A stretch of 7,028 bases of DNA from a candidate division TA06 bacterium DG_78 (GTDB lineage Bacteria > Hydrothermota > Tepidihabitantia > SM23-42): positions 1 through 7,028 of the forward strand of contig LJNI01000121.1 of NCBI GenBank assembly GCA_001303225.1. The letters run 5' to 3'. Shown piece by piece: positions 1 to 5,810 of the stretch (position 1 is its first letter; the number at the start of each line of letters is the position of its first letter). The notes under the pieces were generated by a model. It did no database searches. It saw nothing but the letters and a program-made list of their open reading frames with translations, and was not told the DNA's origin. Made by a program: the position numbers and the translations under genes.

Positions 1-349
1 GTCTCGAGAGACCAGAGATTTTTCCGAGTTCTAACATACTGAAGCCCAAGATTGCACCAGTATTTCCAGCACTGACGACTGCATCGATTTCTCTATTTTT
101 TAAGAGCTTGATTAAAACACCGAGTGAAGAATTTTTTTTCTGGCGTACTGCAACCGTTGGAATTTCATGCATACCCACGACTTCATCGGCAAGATGAAAT
201 TCAAATCCAATTTCAGTGACCTCTGGTTCGTAATCGCCCTTACCAGTAACGAGTAGACCCCCAGAATTCTCTTCACTCAGTAGTTGTAACGTTTCGAGTT
301 CTTTGACAGGTGCATTATCAGAACCCATCAAATCAAAACCAATTTTCAA
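1..349 (-). CDS. plsX: Phosphate acyltransferase PlsX, N-terminal 116 residues (3' end outside the window)
   Basis: PlsX converts acyl-ACP and phosphate to acyl-phosphate, the donor for PlsY in the first step of phospholipid synthesis; it is a peripheral membrane enzyme. The visible part starts MKIGFDLMGSDNAP, the family's N-terminal signature. It goes on to RQKKNSS (residues 69-75) and SAGNTGA (93-99), both hallmark PlsX motifs. The start is TTG at 349-347. It is chosen because the TTGA tetranucleotide overlaps the TGA stop of rpmF, a GAGGAG Shine-Dalgarno sits 5 nt upstream at 355-360 inside rpmF, and the protein begins exactly where homologues do. The rpmF-plsX order is a classic bacterial pair, usually followed by fabH, which would lie beyond base 1. 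The gene is truncated only by the window edge. Identity is very likely. Confidence 0.95.
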   Translation of the reverse strand, partial: MKIGFDLMGSDNAPVKELETLQLLSEENSGGLLVTGKGDYEPEVTEIGFEFHLADEVVGMHEIPTVAVRQKKNSSLGVLIKLLKNREIDAVVSAGNTGAILGFSMLELGKISGLSR

Positions 350-540
350 CTTTTCTCCTCTTTTTCCTTCGGTGGTACTACTAGCGTATCTTTGTAATTA
401 CCACAATTCGGACATACTCGATGTGGAAGTTTCGGACTGTGGCACTTTGGGCATTCAATATAATGCAGCCCTTTTATTTTATACTGTGAACGGCGCTTAT
501 TTTTTCGAGCATGCGAATGTCTTCGTTTTGGGAGAGCCAT
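346..540 (-). CDS. rpmF: 50S ribosomal protein L32 (bL32), zinc-ribbon form
   Basis: This 64-aa protein is ribosomal protein bL32 of the large subunit. It opens MALPKRRHSHARKNKRRSQ, a basic N-terminus typical of the family, and carries two Cys pairs, CPKC (30-33) and CPNC (43-46). It is therefore the zinc-binding C+ form. The tail is acidic and lysine rich. The start ATG at 540-538 follows AGGAGG (545-550) by 4 nt. The last bases of its stop overlap the TTG start of plsX, so the two are translationally coupled. In many bacteria a DUF177/YceD gene precedes rpmF; here the upstream gene is instead the MutL-family gene, 118 bp away. No promoter could be recognised in that gap, so rpmF may be read from the upstream operon or from a promoter I cannot see. 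Confidence 0.95.
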   Translation of the reverse strand: MALPKRRHSHARKNKRRSQYKIKGLHYIECPKCHSPKLPHRVCPNCGNYKDTLVVPPKEKEEKS

Positions 541-562
541 CTATCCTCCTTTCCTTTTGGGA

Positions 563-640
563 TTACGAAACAAGGTGATTGTGTGACTCGGAGATTAACG
601 TAATAAATTTTAAATTTTTCTCATTTCCTCTCTTCACCAC
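563..640 (-). CDS. Possible 25-codon peptide between the MutL-family gene and rpmF
   Basis: The 541-658 gap holds a short open frame starting at GTG 640 (or GTG 637) and ending with TAA at 565-563. A purine-rich AGGAG-like stretch lies a few bases upstream. The deduced peptide has a basic start, a short hydrophobic middle (LKFITLI) and no motif I recognise. It is not a DUF177/YceD remnant as far as I can tell. Purine-rich runs are common here, so the ribosome-binding site could be chance. If it is not a gene, this gap holds no other feature that I can support. Confidence 0.15.
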   Translation of the reverse strand: MVKRGNEKNLKFITLISESHNHLVS

Positions 641-658
641 GTCTCTCCTCTCCTTGTC

Positions 659-2458
659 TCATTTTCTCGGATACAGGTTCATTGCATTGAACCACGTATT
701 GAGCAGCTCCATTCTCTTATGATTATCCTCGGGTAGCATAAAAGGTCTTCCACGGCAATCGATGATCAGACCAACAACACCACCATTAACGGTCGTTTCT
801 AATTCCTTACCTCGACCTTCACCAACGTCGAACCCCTTTTCTGGGTGCAATATTATTTTTGCTGTTTCACCCACACCAAGAGGTAATAGTGAGATATCTC
901 CGTACTTTGATATTCCCTCATCTGTTTTTCCATTTGTGTACTCGACGGTATACTTCAAGACGTTAGCACCTAACTTGCCTTCACCAACTGGAGCAATACA
1001 GCTTCCTAACGGGATAAGACAATCTTTATTAAAAACCTCGGTAGCTGATTGCTCGTGGACTGTTAATAGTACACCGAGGTGCGGCATCATGAATATTGAG
1101 TCAACAGCAATGCGTGTGATTCCCTCTGGTTGAAATGCATCGATCATCATCAGTGCGGCTTGATTTCTGCGTGGGGCATGGGATAGGATACCACCCGAAC
1201 CAATGATGAGATGCAGACCCATTAAATCGATGAGGGTTTCACCAGTCATCGATTGGTCAAAAACATCAGAGATTGTACGTGCCTGTTGAATACCCTTGAG
1301 ACCGACAGCCATCGATTTGTGCTGTACGAAAGCCAATCTCAGTGCCTCACGCGCAATCGCCTGTTCAATCTTTAAATCTTCTAAGGAATGTGGAATAGTT
1401 GTTGGGCGGATCATTTTATTTCTTATTCTATTTCTCAAATCCCATTCCTCAATTTCCATAGGCAGCCAACGTATAATATTATCCACACCAGTCTCGGCTA
1501 ACACATTACTGATTGAATAGGACATGCCGAGATTGGCACTCACGGTACGGTTGAATACTTCCTGGAATACTGAGAATACATCGGTGGTTGCACCACCAAT
1601 ATCGACTCCGATGACCTGTATCTTTTCTTTCTTAGCGACAGTTTCTACGAGCAGTCCTACAGCGCCAGGCGTCGGCATTATAGGTACATCGGTTCTTTCC
1701 ATTAATTGTTTATACCCAGGTGCATGTGCCATAACGTGTTCCATAAACTGATCATGAATTTTTTGTCGTGCTGGATTCAAATTTTCTCTCTCGAGAACTG
1801 GTCTGATATTTTCGACAATGACGAGCGCAGTTTTTTCCTTGAGTGTCTTTAGAATGATATCACGGGCTTCTTTATTCCCTGCATAGATCACTGGTAATTG
1901 ATAACCAACACCGAACCGTGGCCGTGGGTCTGCAGCCTTTATCAGTTCTGCTAATTCCACAACGTGAGAAATGGTGCCGCCATCGATACCGCCGGAGAGG
2001 AGGATCATATCAGGCCGCAGATTTCGGATTCGTTCAATCTTTTCATGGGGAAGTCTTCCGTCATTAGAGGCAATGACATCCATGACAATTGCGCCTGCTC
2101 CGAGGGCAGCTCGTGCCGCACTTTCCGCAGTCATGGTCAGTACAACTCCTGCGACCATCATTTGCAGACCGCCGCCAGCCGACGACGTAGAGACATAAAA
2201 ATCGACACCTTCACCATTCTTCACCGTTTTGATAATATGCTCTCCATCCAATATCCTCACCTTAGATAGTTCTTCGACTTCTCTCACCGCATTGAGTACT
2301 CCTTTTGTAACATCTTCATATGGTGCTTCGACAGTTGTTGGTGCTTCACCGCGCACAATGAGACGGTACTCTTCGCCCCGTTTCTCGATTAATATTGCCT
2401 TTGTTGTCGTACTACCACAATCAGTGGCGAGGATTCTTTTCGGCTCTTTTCCTTTCAT
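659..2458 (-). CDS. glmL: MutL/GlmL-family protein (glutamate mutase accessory type, ASKHA ATPase fold)
   Basis: This 599-aa protein belongs to the MutL/GlmL family (unrelated to mismatch-repair MutL), whose genes accompany B12-dependent glutamate, ornithine or lysine mutases and are thought to help maintain them. The nucleotide-binding signature is clear: phosphate-1 motif DCGSTTTK (13-20), SGGIDGG (155-161), phosphate-2 motif DIGGATTDV (286-294) and an adenosine-type IIGSGGILSHAP (418-429). A long C-terminal region follows, making it longer than the roughly 460-aa clostridial GlmL. The start is ATG 2458, because AGGAGG (2465-2470) precedes it by 6 nt and the ASKHA fold begins at once; an in-frame ATG at 2488 lacks this support. 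It overlaps the upstream 106-aa gene by 38 bp. No mutase subunits are in view, so the client is unknown. Family assignment is firm; the function is inferred. Confidence 0.85.
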   Translation of the reverse strand: MKGKEPKRILATDCGSTTTKAILIEKRGEEYRLIVRGEAPTTVEAPYEDVTKGVLNAVREVEELSKVRILDGEHIIKTVKNGEGVDFYVSTSSAGGGLQMMVAGVVLTMTAESAARAALGAGAIVMDVIASNDGRLPHEKIERIRNLRPDMILLSGGIDGGTISHVVELAELIKAADPRPRFGVGYQLPVIYAGNKEARDIILKTLKEKTALVIVENIRPVLERENLNPARQKIHDQFMEHVMAHAPGYKQLMERTDVPIMPTPGAVGLLVETVAKKEKIQVIGVDIGGATTDVFSVFQEVFNRTVSANLGMSYSISNVLAETGVDNIIRWLPMEIEEWDLRNRIRNKMIRPTTIPHSLEDLKIEQAIAREALRLAFVQHKSMAVGLKGIQQARTISDVFDQSMTGETLIDLMGLHLIIGSGGILSHAPRRNQAALMMIDAFQPEGITRIAVDSIFMMPHLGVLLTVHEQSATEVFNKDCLIPLGSCIAPVGEGKLGANVLKYTVEYTNGKTDEGISKYGDISLLPLGVGETAKIILHPEKGFDVGEGRGKELETTVNGGVVGLIIDCRGRPFMLPEDNHKRMELLNTWFNAMNLYPRK

Positions 2459-2741
2459 TCCTTTCCTCCTCAAGGCGTTCGATTTCACAGATTAACGCCT
2501 CAATATTATTTCTGTCTTCTAACATTGCCGTAATTTCTTCGTACTCCCGATAGGAAAATAATGCGCGGTAAAAAGGTTGCATAAAAATAAGAAATTGATT
2601 GCCCAGAAAAGAAAGTGGTTTGGACGATTCTAAGAAAATAATTGCAACAGGAGCGAGGCGGTAGTCGATTACCTTCTGGGCAATTTTATTAAGCAGAAAT
2701 TTTTTTCTCTCTTCAGTTACTTCAAAACTTACTTCTTCCAT
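2421..2741 (-). CDS. Small protein of unknown function (106 aa) between gcvPB and the MutL-family gene
   Basis: I do not recognise a named family. The 106-aa protein has a charged N-terminus (1-28), a hydrophobic stretch (about 29-63, containing APVAIIFLESSKPLSFLGNQ and FLIFMQPFYRALF) and a very charged C-terminal helix (about 65-102, probable coiled coil, rich in Glu and Arg). There is no signal peptide. The hydrophobic part is interrupted by polar residues, so it looks more like a buried or membrane-associated amphipathic region than a clean membrane span. The ATG start at 2741 overlaps the 3' end of gcvPB by 13 bp, with GGAG inside gcvPB about 11 nt upstream. Its own 3' end overlaps the MutL-family gene by 38 bp. 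Such tight packing on both sides argues for a real, co-translated gene, perhaps a partner of the MutL-family protein; that link is inference. Confidence 0.8.
   Translation of the reverse strand: MEEVSFEVTEERKKFLLNKIAQKVIDYRLAPVAIIFLESSKPLSFLGNQFLIFMQPFYRALFSYREYEEITAMLEDRNNIEALICEIERLEEERNERKRAEKNPRH
2465..2470 (-). promoter_or_regulatory. Shine-Dalgarno site that fixes the MutL-family start
   Basis: AGGAGG lies 6 nt before ATG 2458 and within the last codons of the upstream 106-aa gene, where it also encodes Glu-Glu-Arg. It decides for ATG 2458 over the in-frame ATG at 2488. Confidence 0.85.
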
Positions 2742-4156
2742 CTTACGGTGAGCTCCTTTATCGCCTTGACCTCATCGAGGCGACGCACTGGTGTCTTGGT
2801 TGGTGCTGACTTTAAAACATCAGGGTTATCCCGAGATTCCTTCCTTATTTGCTTCATACTATCAATAAATCGATCGAGTGTTTCTTTTGATTCGCTTTCG
2901 GTTGGTTCAATCATCAATGCCTCACTGACAATGAGTGGAAAGTATACGGTTGGTGCATGAAAACCGAAATCTAACAAGCGTTTTGCCACATCGAGTGTCC
3001 GTACGCCATGATCCCGCAGGTCTCTACCAGAAAGCACTCCCTCGTGCATACAGAAACTAGGATAGGGTAGGGAGTAATCATCTTTCAAAGACTGAATAAT
3101 GTAGTTGGCATTAAGGATTGCAGATTTTGATATTTTATTCAGCCCTTGTTCGCCCATGCTCCTCAAAAAGGTGTAGGCGCGAACCATGACGAGAAAATTT
3201 CCATAATAGGTTTGCACTTTGCCAATGGAATTAGGATGAGCGTAATCGAGGTAATAGGTACCATCCTTTTTTAGAATAATGGGGATCGGTAGAAATGGTG
3301 CTAATATTTTTTTAACGGCAACAGGCCCTGATCCTGGTCCACCACCACCATGCGGTGTTGAGAAAGTTTTGTGAAGATTGAAGTGGACAGCATCAAACCC
3401 CAAATCACCAACCCGCACAATACCTAACAGGGCATTCAGATTTGCGCCATCGAGGTATATTAAACCACCTTTCTGATGAACAATATCGTTAATCTCTCGT
3501 ACCGATTTTTCAAACAACCCCAGTGTATTGGGATTAGTGAGCATGATGCCGGCAACTTCATCGGTCATCAGTTCTTTGAGTTTCGTCATATCGACGAGCC
3601 CATCTTTGTTTGAGGGCAAGGTGATAGGTGTGAATCCTGAAAAGTTCACGCTCGCTGGGTTTGTACCATGGGCTGAATCAGGAACGAGGATATATTTCCT
3701 GTTTTCTTCTCTCTTATTGAAATATGCCTTGAACATGCTAATCGCAGTAAATTCACCCTGGGCACCAGCTGCTGGTTGGAGCGTAATAGCGTCGAGATTG
3801 ACAATTGCTTTTAAAAATTCACCCAATTCGTACATTAACTGAAGAGCACCTTGCACAGTGTGTGCTTGCTGTAGGGGATGGATTTCTGTAAAGCCGTTTA
3901 AACGTGCTGCTTCTTCATTGATCTTAGGGTTATACTTCATTGTACATGACCCGAGTGGATAGAAATTTTTATCTACATGGTGATTCATTACTGAAAGATT
4001 GACAAAGTGTCGTATGATTTGAGGTTCACTCACCTCGGGTAAATCAATCGGAGATGTCCGACAATACGTTGCTTGGATTGTTCTTTGGGGAACATCACAC
4101 GTGGGGAGTGAGTATCCCTTGCGTCCAGGTTTGGAGATTTCAAATATGAGTTCCAT
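2729..4156 (-). CDS. gcvPB: Glycine dehydrogenase (decarboxylating) subunit 2, GcvPB
   Basis: GcvPB is the PLP-binding subunit of the split P-protein, which decarboxylates glycine and passes the aminomethyl group to lipoyl-GcvH in the glycine cleavage system. The 475-aa protein shows YPLGSCTMKYNP (66-77), HGTNPAS (163-169), YLDGANLNAL (234-243) and NLHKTFSTPHGGGGPGSG (260-277), where Lys263 should form the Schiff base with PLP. Length is normal for the family. I chose ATG 4156, one base after the TAG stop of the upstream Cys-rich gene. There is no clear Shine-Dalgarno, so reinitiation after that gene is likely; an in-frame TTG at 4198 would add 14 residues. The subunit needs GcvPA, usually the gene just upstream, but here the promoter is only about 200 bp away, so gcvPA and the rest of the system must lie elsewhere. 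Confidence 0.95.
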   Translation of the reverse strand: MELIFEISKPGRKGYSLPTCDVPQRTIQATYCRTSPIDLPEVSEPQIIRHFVNLSVMNHHVDKNFYPLGSCTMKYNPKINEEAARLNGFTEIHPLQQAHTVQGALQLMYELGEFLKAIVNLDAITLQPAAGAQGEFTAISMFKAYFNKREENRKYILVPDSAHGTNPASVNFSGFTPITLPSNKDGLVDMTKLKELMTDEVAGIMLTNPNTLGLFEKSVREINDIVHQKGGLIYLDGANLNALLGIVRVGDLGFDAVHFNLHKTFSTPHGGGGPGSGPVAVKKILAPFLPIPIILKKDGTYYLDYAHPNSIGKVQTYYGNFLVMVRAYTFLRSMGEQGLNKISKSAILNANYIIQSLKDDYSLPYPSFCMHEGVLSGRDLRDHGVRTLDVAKRLLDFGFHAPTVYFPLIVSEALMIEPTESESKETLDRFIDSMKQIRKESRDNPDVLKSAPTKTPVRRLDEVKAIKELTVRWKK

Positions 4157-4157
4157 G

Positions 4158-4349
4158 CTATTTGTGAATCTTTGCAAAACGGGCAAACGACCGATCAAAC
4201 GTTCGTTCTACATCATCTGGGAAACAGCAGGCAGGAAGCTCATTTATACGGAGATGGTAACTGAGACATTCACAACACTTACCCTTTCGTGAACAGGGGT
4301 TATATGTGCAATTACAATGCTTTAAATTTTCTTTTATACTGCATTCCAT
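4158..4349 (-). CDS. Small cysteine-rich cytosolic protein, DUF6485-like
   Basis: This 63-aa protein has nine cysteines (3, 12, 14, 19, 25, 26, 28, 41, 42). The pattern CNCTYNPCSRKGKCCEC (12-28), then YH, ELPACCFP (37-44) and a final FDRSFARF segment matches what I recall of the DUF6485 family, which has no known function. The cysteine spacing suggests a zinc or iron-sulfur site; this is inference. It has no signal peptide. The start is ATG 4349, giving the MECS beginning typical of the family. An upstream in-frame TTG at 4355 falls in the -10 box and can be excluded if the promoter is real. There is no Shine-Dalgarno: a consensus promoter places the transcription start at the ATG. The gene leads the gcvPB operon, and its TAG stop is one base from the gcvPB ATG, implying coupling. 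Confidence 0.85.
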   Translation of the reverse strand: MECSIKENLKHCNCTYNPCSRKGKCCECLSYHLRINELPACCFPDDVERTFDRSFARFAKIHK

Positions 4350-4354
4350 AGGCA

Positions 4355-4382
4355 ATTATACCTAAAAATCACTTACTGTCAA
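4355..4382 (-). promoter_or_regulatory. Sigma70-type promoter of the gcvPB operon, predicted leaderless
   Basis: Read on the minus strand, a perfect TTGACA (4382-4377) and a perfect TATAAT (4360-4355) are separated by 16 bp. Transcription should start at about 4348-4349, which is the ATG of the Cys-rich gene. No 5' leader or ribosome-binding site would exist. Confidence 0.85.
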
Positions 4383-4467
4383 CTGGCTTCGCGGATCGAG
4401 GATGTGGTTATTATTTGGAAAAGGATTACATATATTGTTTTGTGCAGTGTGATACAGTAAACGAACA

Positions 4468-4481
4468 TGTCAATATTGACA
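4468..4481. repeat. 14-bp perfect palindrome covering a -35 box
   Basis: TGTCAATATTGACA is a perfect palindrome whose right half is the TTGACA -35 box of the plus-strand gene at 4510. The mirrored TTGACA on the minus strand has no -10 box at the proper distance, so the symmetry is not a second promoter. It could be an operator at which a dimeric regulator would block RNA polymerase, or chance in A+T-rich DNA. Confidence 0.45.
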
Positions 4482-4503
4482 AATGAAAGACGAGGTTTAT
4501 ACT
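4476..4503 (+). promoter_or_regulatory. Sigma70-type promoter of the 300-aa gene, predicted leaderless
   Basis: TTGACA (4476-4481), 16-bp spacer, TATACT (4498-4503). The predicted transcription start, 7 bases after the -10 box, is base 4510, the A of an in-frame ATG. An ATG at 4483 lies within the spacer of this promoter and would not be transcribed from it. Confidence 0.8.
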
Positions 4504-4509
4504 GAAAAT

Positions 4510-5412
4510 ATGAACAATAAAATGCGCATCGAAGCCTACCTCAACTCAAACCCTGTGCTGCGAGGAGAGACATTGATCGACCCTTGGGGAAGAAAATATG
4601 AGATGAACAACAATCCCTATTTAGAAATTGAATTTTACAATTTCCCACGAGGAAGATATACTATTCAGATACGTACCCCATTTTTTTCAGAAAAACGAGT
4701 TACTATTCATACACCATTTTCGCATGAATATTTTACAGATGAAAGATTCCAAAACCCATCAATTTCAGCAACAAAAATCAAAATATCTGGAAAGAAAATA
4801 GTCGAAGAATGTGTGATACCACATAGAGTTAATAAATTAACTGGTACAGTTCGAACATTCAATGGTAAACCTCTTCGTGCCTATGTCTGGGCTACTGGCT
4901 CCCAATTAGGAAAACCGAGCATGATTACACAGGCCGATGAACATGGTAAGTATGTACTCTATTATCCGACTGGCAGAAAACTGAGAGCTTTTGTTGGTGA
5001 TACGAATTATGCAAAATCTACCCTCGAATGCTGGATTACAGCGAATAATTTGAAAGAAAATGTAGTAATACATCCGCATATCGGTAATTTCGAGCTCTAT
5101 GAATTGAATGCATGGTTTTTTGATGGTATGTGGAATATGTTTTTTGTACCGGCAACGGTACATTCAAAATTTCCTCCGAATCTTTCTAAAAAAGATATGA
5201 GCGTGCGGATTAATGGCATGCATGGCAAAATAAAACGTTTCACTAATCACCGTGTTTATTTTAAAGGAAAATATAGAGGTGTATTTTATCCTGCCTATAT
5301 TATGACAGTAGTAACTGATAAACCAATAAAAGAAATTCAATCACCAGTTATCATCAAAGTCCAAATAAGGTCTCCTAAAAAAGGTAGAGGCGAGGCTTGG
5401 TTCATATATTAG
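4510..5412 (+). CDS. Uncharacterised 300-aa protein with carboxypeptidase-regulatory-like domain
   Basis: No signal peptide or membrane span is visible, so the protein is probably cytoplasmic. It is rich in beta-strand-like, aromatic and basic segments. Residues about 109-165 (KLTGTVRTFNGKPLRAYVWA, then TQADEHGKYVLYYPTG) have the G-x-V-x-x-x-x-G-x-P...DxxGxY pattern of carboxypeptidase regulatory-like beta-sandwich domains. The region from 191 (IGNFELYELNAWFFDGMWNM) looks like a second, conserved-looking module I cannot name. The N-terminal part (about 1-75) may be another sandwich. I chose ATG 4510 because the promoter places the transcript start there; an in-frame ATG at 4483 would fall inside the promoter, and ATG 4522 has no Shine-Dalgarno either. 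It stands alone, divergent from the gcvPB operon with about 160 bp between the starts. Function unknown. Confidence 0.85.
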   Translation: MNNKMRIEAYLNSNPVLRGETLIDPWGRKYEMNNNPYLEIEFYNFPRGRYTIQIRTPFFSEKRVTIHTPFSHEYFTDERFQNPSISATKIKISGKKIVEECVIPHRVNKLTGTVRTFNGKPLRAYVWATGSQLGKPSMITQADEHGKYVLYYPTGRKLRAFVGDTNYAKSTLECWITANNLKENVVIHPHIGNFELYELNAWFFDGMWNMFFVPATVHSKFPPNLSKKDMSVRINGMHGKIKRFTNHRVYFKGKYRGVFYPAYIMTVVTDKPIKEIQSPVIIKVQIRSPKKGRGEAWFIY

Positions 5413-5639
5413 ATTTCTATATCTAAAAAGTAGGTGAGCTTAATCATTGCAAAATTTTATTATTCCATTATTTTATAATTATGGAATTGTCGAATAAATG
5501 ACATCTAGCTATTGAGGTTTGTTATGTAGTTTCCTTGAATTTTATTGCTTCGATAGAAAGTTGTATTCAGGTAAGCATAGTTACAATATCATAAATTTCT
5601 ATTAAACGTATTTTTTTATTTCGTGGTAATCACGAATAC

Positions 5640-5677
5640 AATTGTCATTACGAAAACTCGAGAATTGTCGTTATGAC
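5640..5677. repeat. Paired motif AATTGTC-R-TTA-Y-GA, also an imperfect inverted repeat
   Basis: The motif occurs twice in direct orientation, at 5640-5653 and 5663-5676, with 12 of 14 bases the same and starts 23 bp apart. The same DNA contains GTCATTACGA (5644-5653) and TCGTTATGAC (5668-5677), which are inverted copies with one central mismatch. The core TGTCATTAC (5643-5651) recurs inverted as GTAATGACA at 5738-5746. This could be a set of regulator sites or part of a folded RNA; neither is shown. Confidence 0.45.
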
Positions 5678-5708
5678 GTAGTGTGTTTAAGGGAGATAAT
5701 CCGAGGAC

Positions 5709-5732
5709 TTATGAGAATTAAAAATCTCATAA
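5709..5732. repeat. 8-bp perfect inverted repeat (hairpin)
   Basis: TTATGAGA (5709-5716) and TCTCATAA (5725-5732) flank an 8-base A-rich loop. The stem is A+T rich and lacks a following T-run on either strand, so it is not a convincing terminator. It lies inside the longer 9-bp inverted pair 5643-5651/5738-5746. Confidence 0.45.
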
Positions 5733-5810
5733 ATTAAGTAATGACACGACTTTTGTAAATTTCTTCATTCTTAATTATTCTGGAATAAAGCAAGAGGTGT
5801 GAGAAGGATT

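Larger units (their letters stand above)
5413..5810. other. Gene-free A+T-rich intergenic region with several inverted repeats
   Basis: This 398-bp stretch lies between the convergent ends of the 300-aa gene and the patatin-like gene. I see no coding frame with a credible start. It holds short stem-capable repeats: ATTCCAT/ATGGAAT (5462-5468 and 5481-5487), TTCGTG/CACGAA (5620-5625 and 5631-5636), TTATTC/GAATAA (5775-5780 and 5783-5788) and the sites listed separately. None is a GC-rich stem followed by a T-run, so I cannot call a rho-independent terminator for either flanking gene. Confidence 0.6.

Noticed and set aside
303..578. Plus-strand 91-codon frame across plsX and rpmF
   Set aside because: It covers the certain rpmF and plsX starts on the other strand and resembles no family.
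1964..2269. Open frames of 75-123 codons on the plus strand opposite the MutL-family and gcvPB genes
   Set aside because: They lie antisense to strongly supported genes, lack Shine-Dalgarno sites or promoters of the type seen here, and have no recognisable motifs.
4468..4473. Minus-strand TTGACA in the palindrome as a second leftward promoter
   Set aside because: No TATAAT-like box at 15-18 bp downstream on that strand.
5410..5425. TAGAT/ATCTA stem at the stop codon of the 300-aa gene as a terminator
   Set aside because: Five A+T-rich pairs and no following T-run; too weak.
5618..5637. Hairpin TTCGTG/CACGAA next to a run of seven T as a terminator
   Set aside because: The T-run precedes the stem on the plus strand and would be an A-run after it on the minus strand, so neither orientation gives stem plus U-tract.
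5732..5759. Possible minus-strand promoter TTTACA-N16-TTAATT in the 398-bp gap, followed by a 19-codon frame
   Set aside because: The spacing fits the other promoters, but the -10 box matches only three of six consensus bases and the peptide has no recognisable feature; likely chance in A+T-rich DNA.
5413..5810. CRISPR array, insertion sequence or attachment site in the repeat-bearing gap
   Set aside because: Repeats are short, unevenly spaced and few; there is no transposase fragment, no paired terminal repeats with target duplication, and no spacer pattern.
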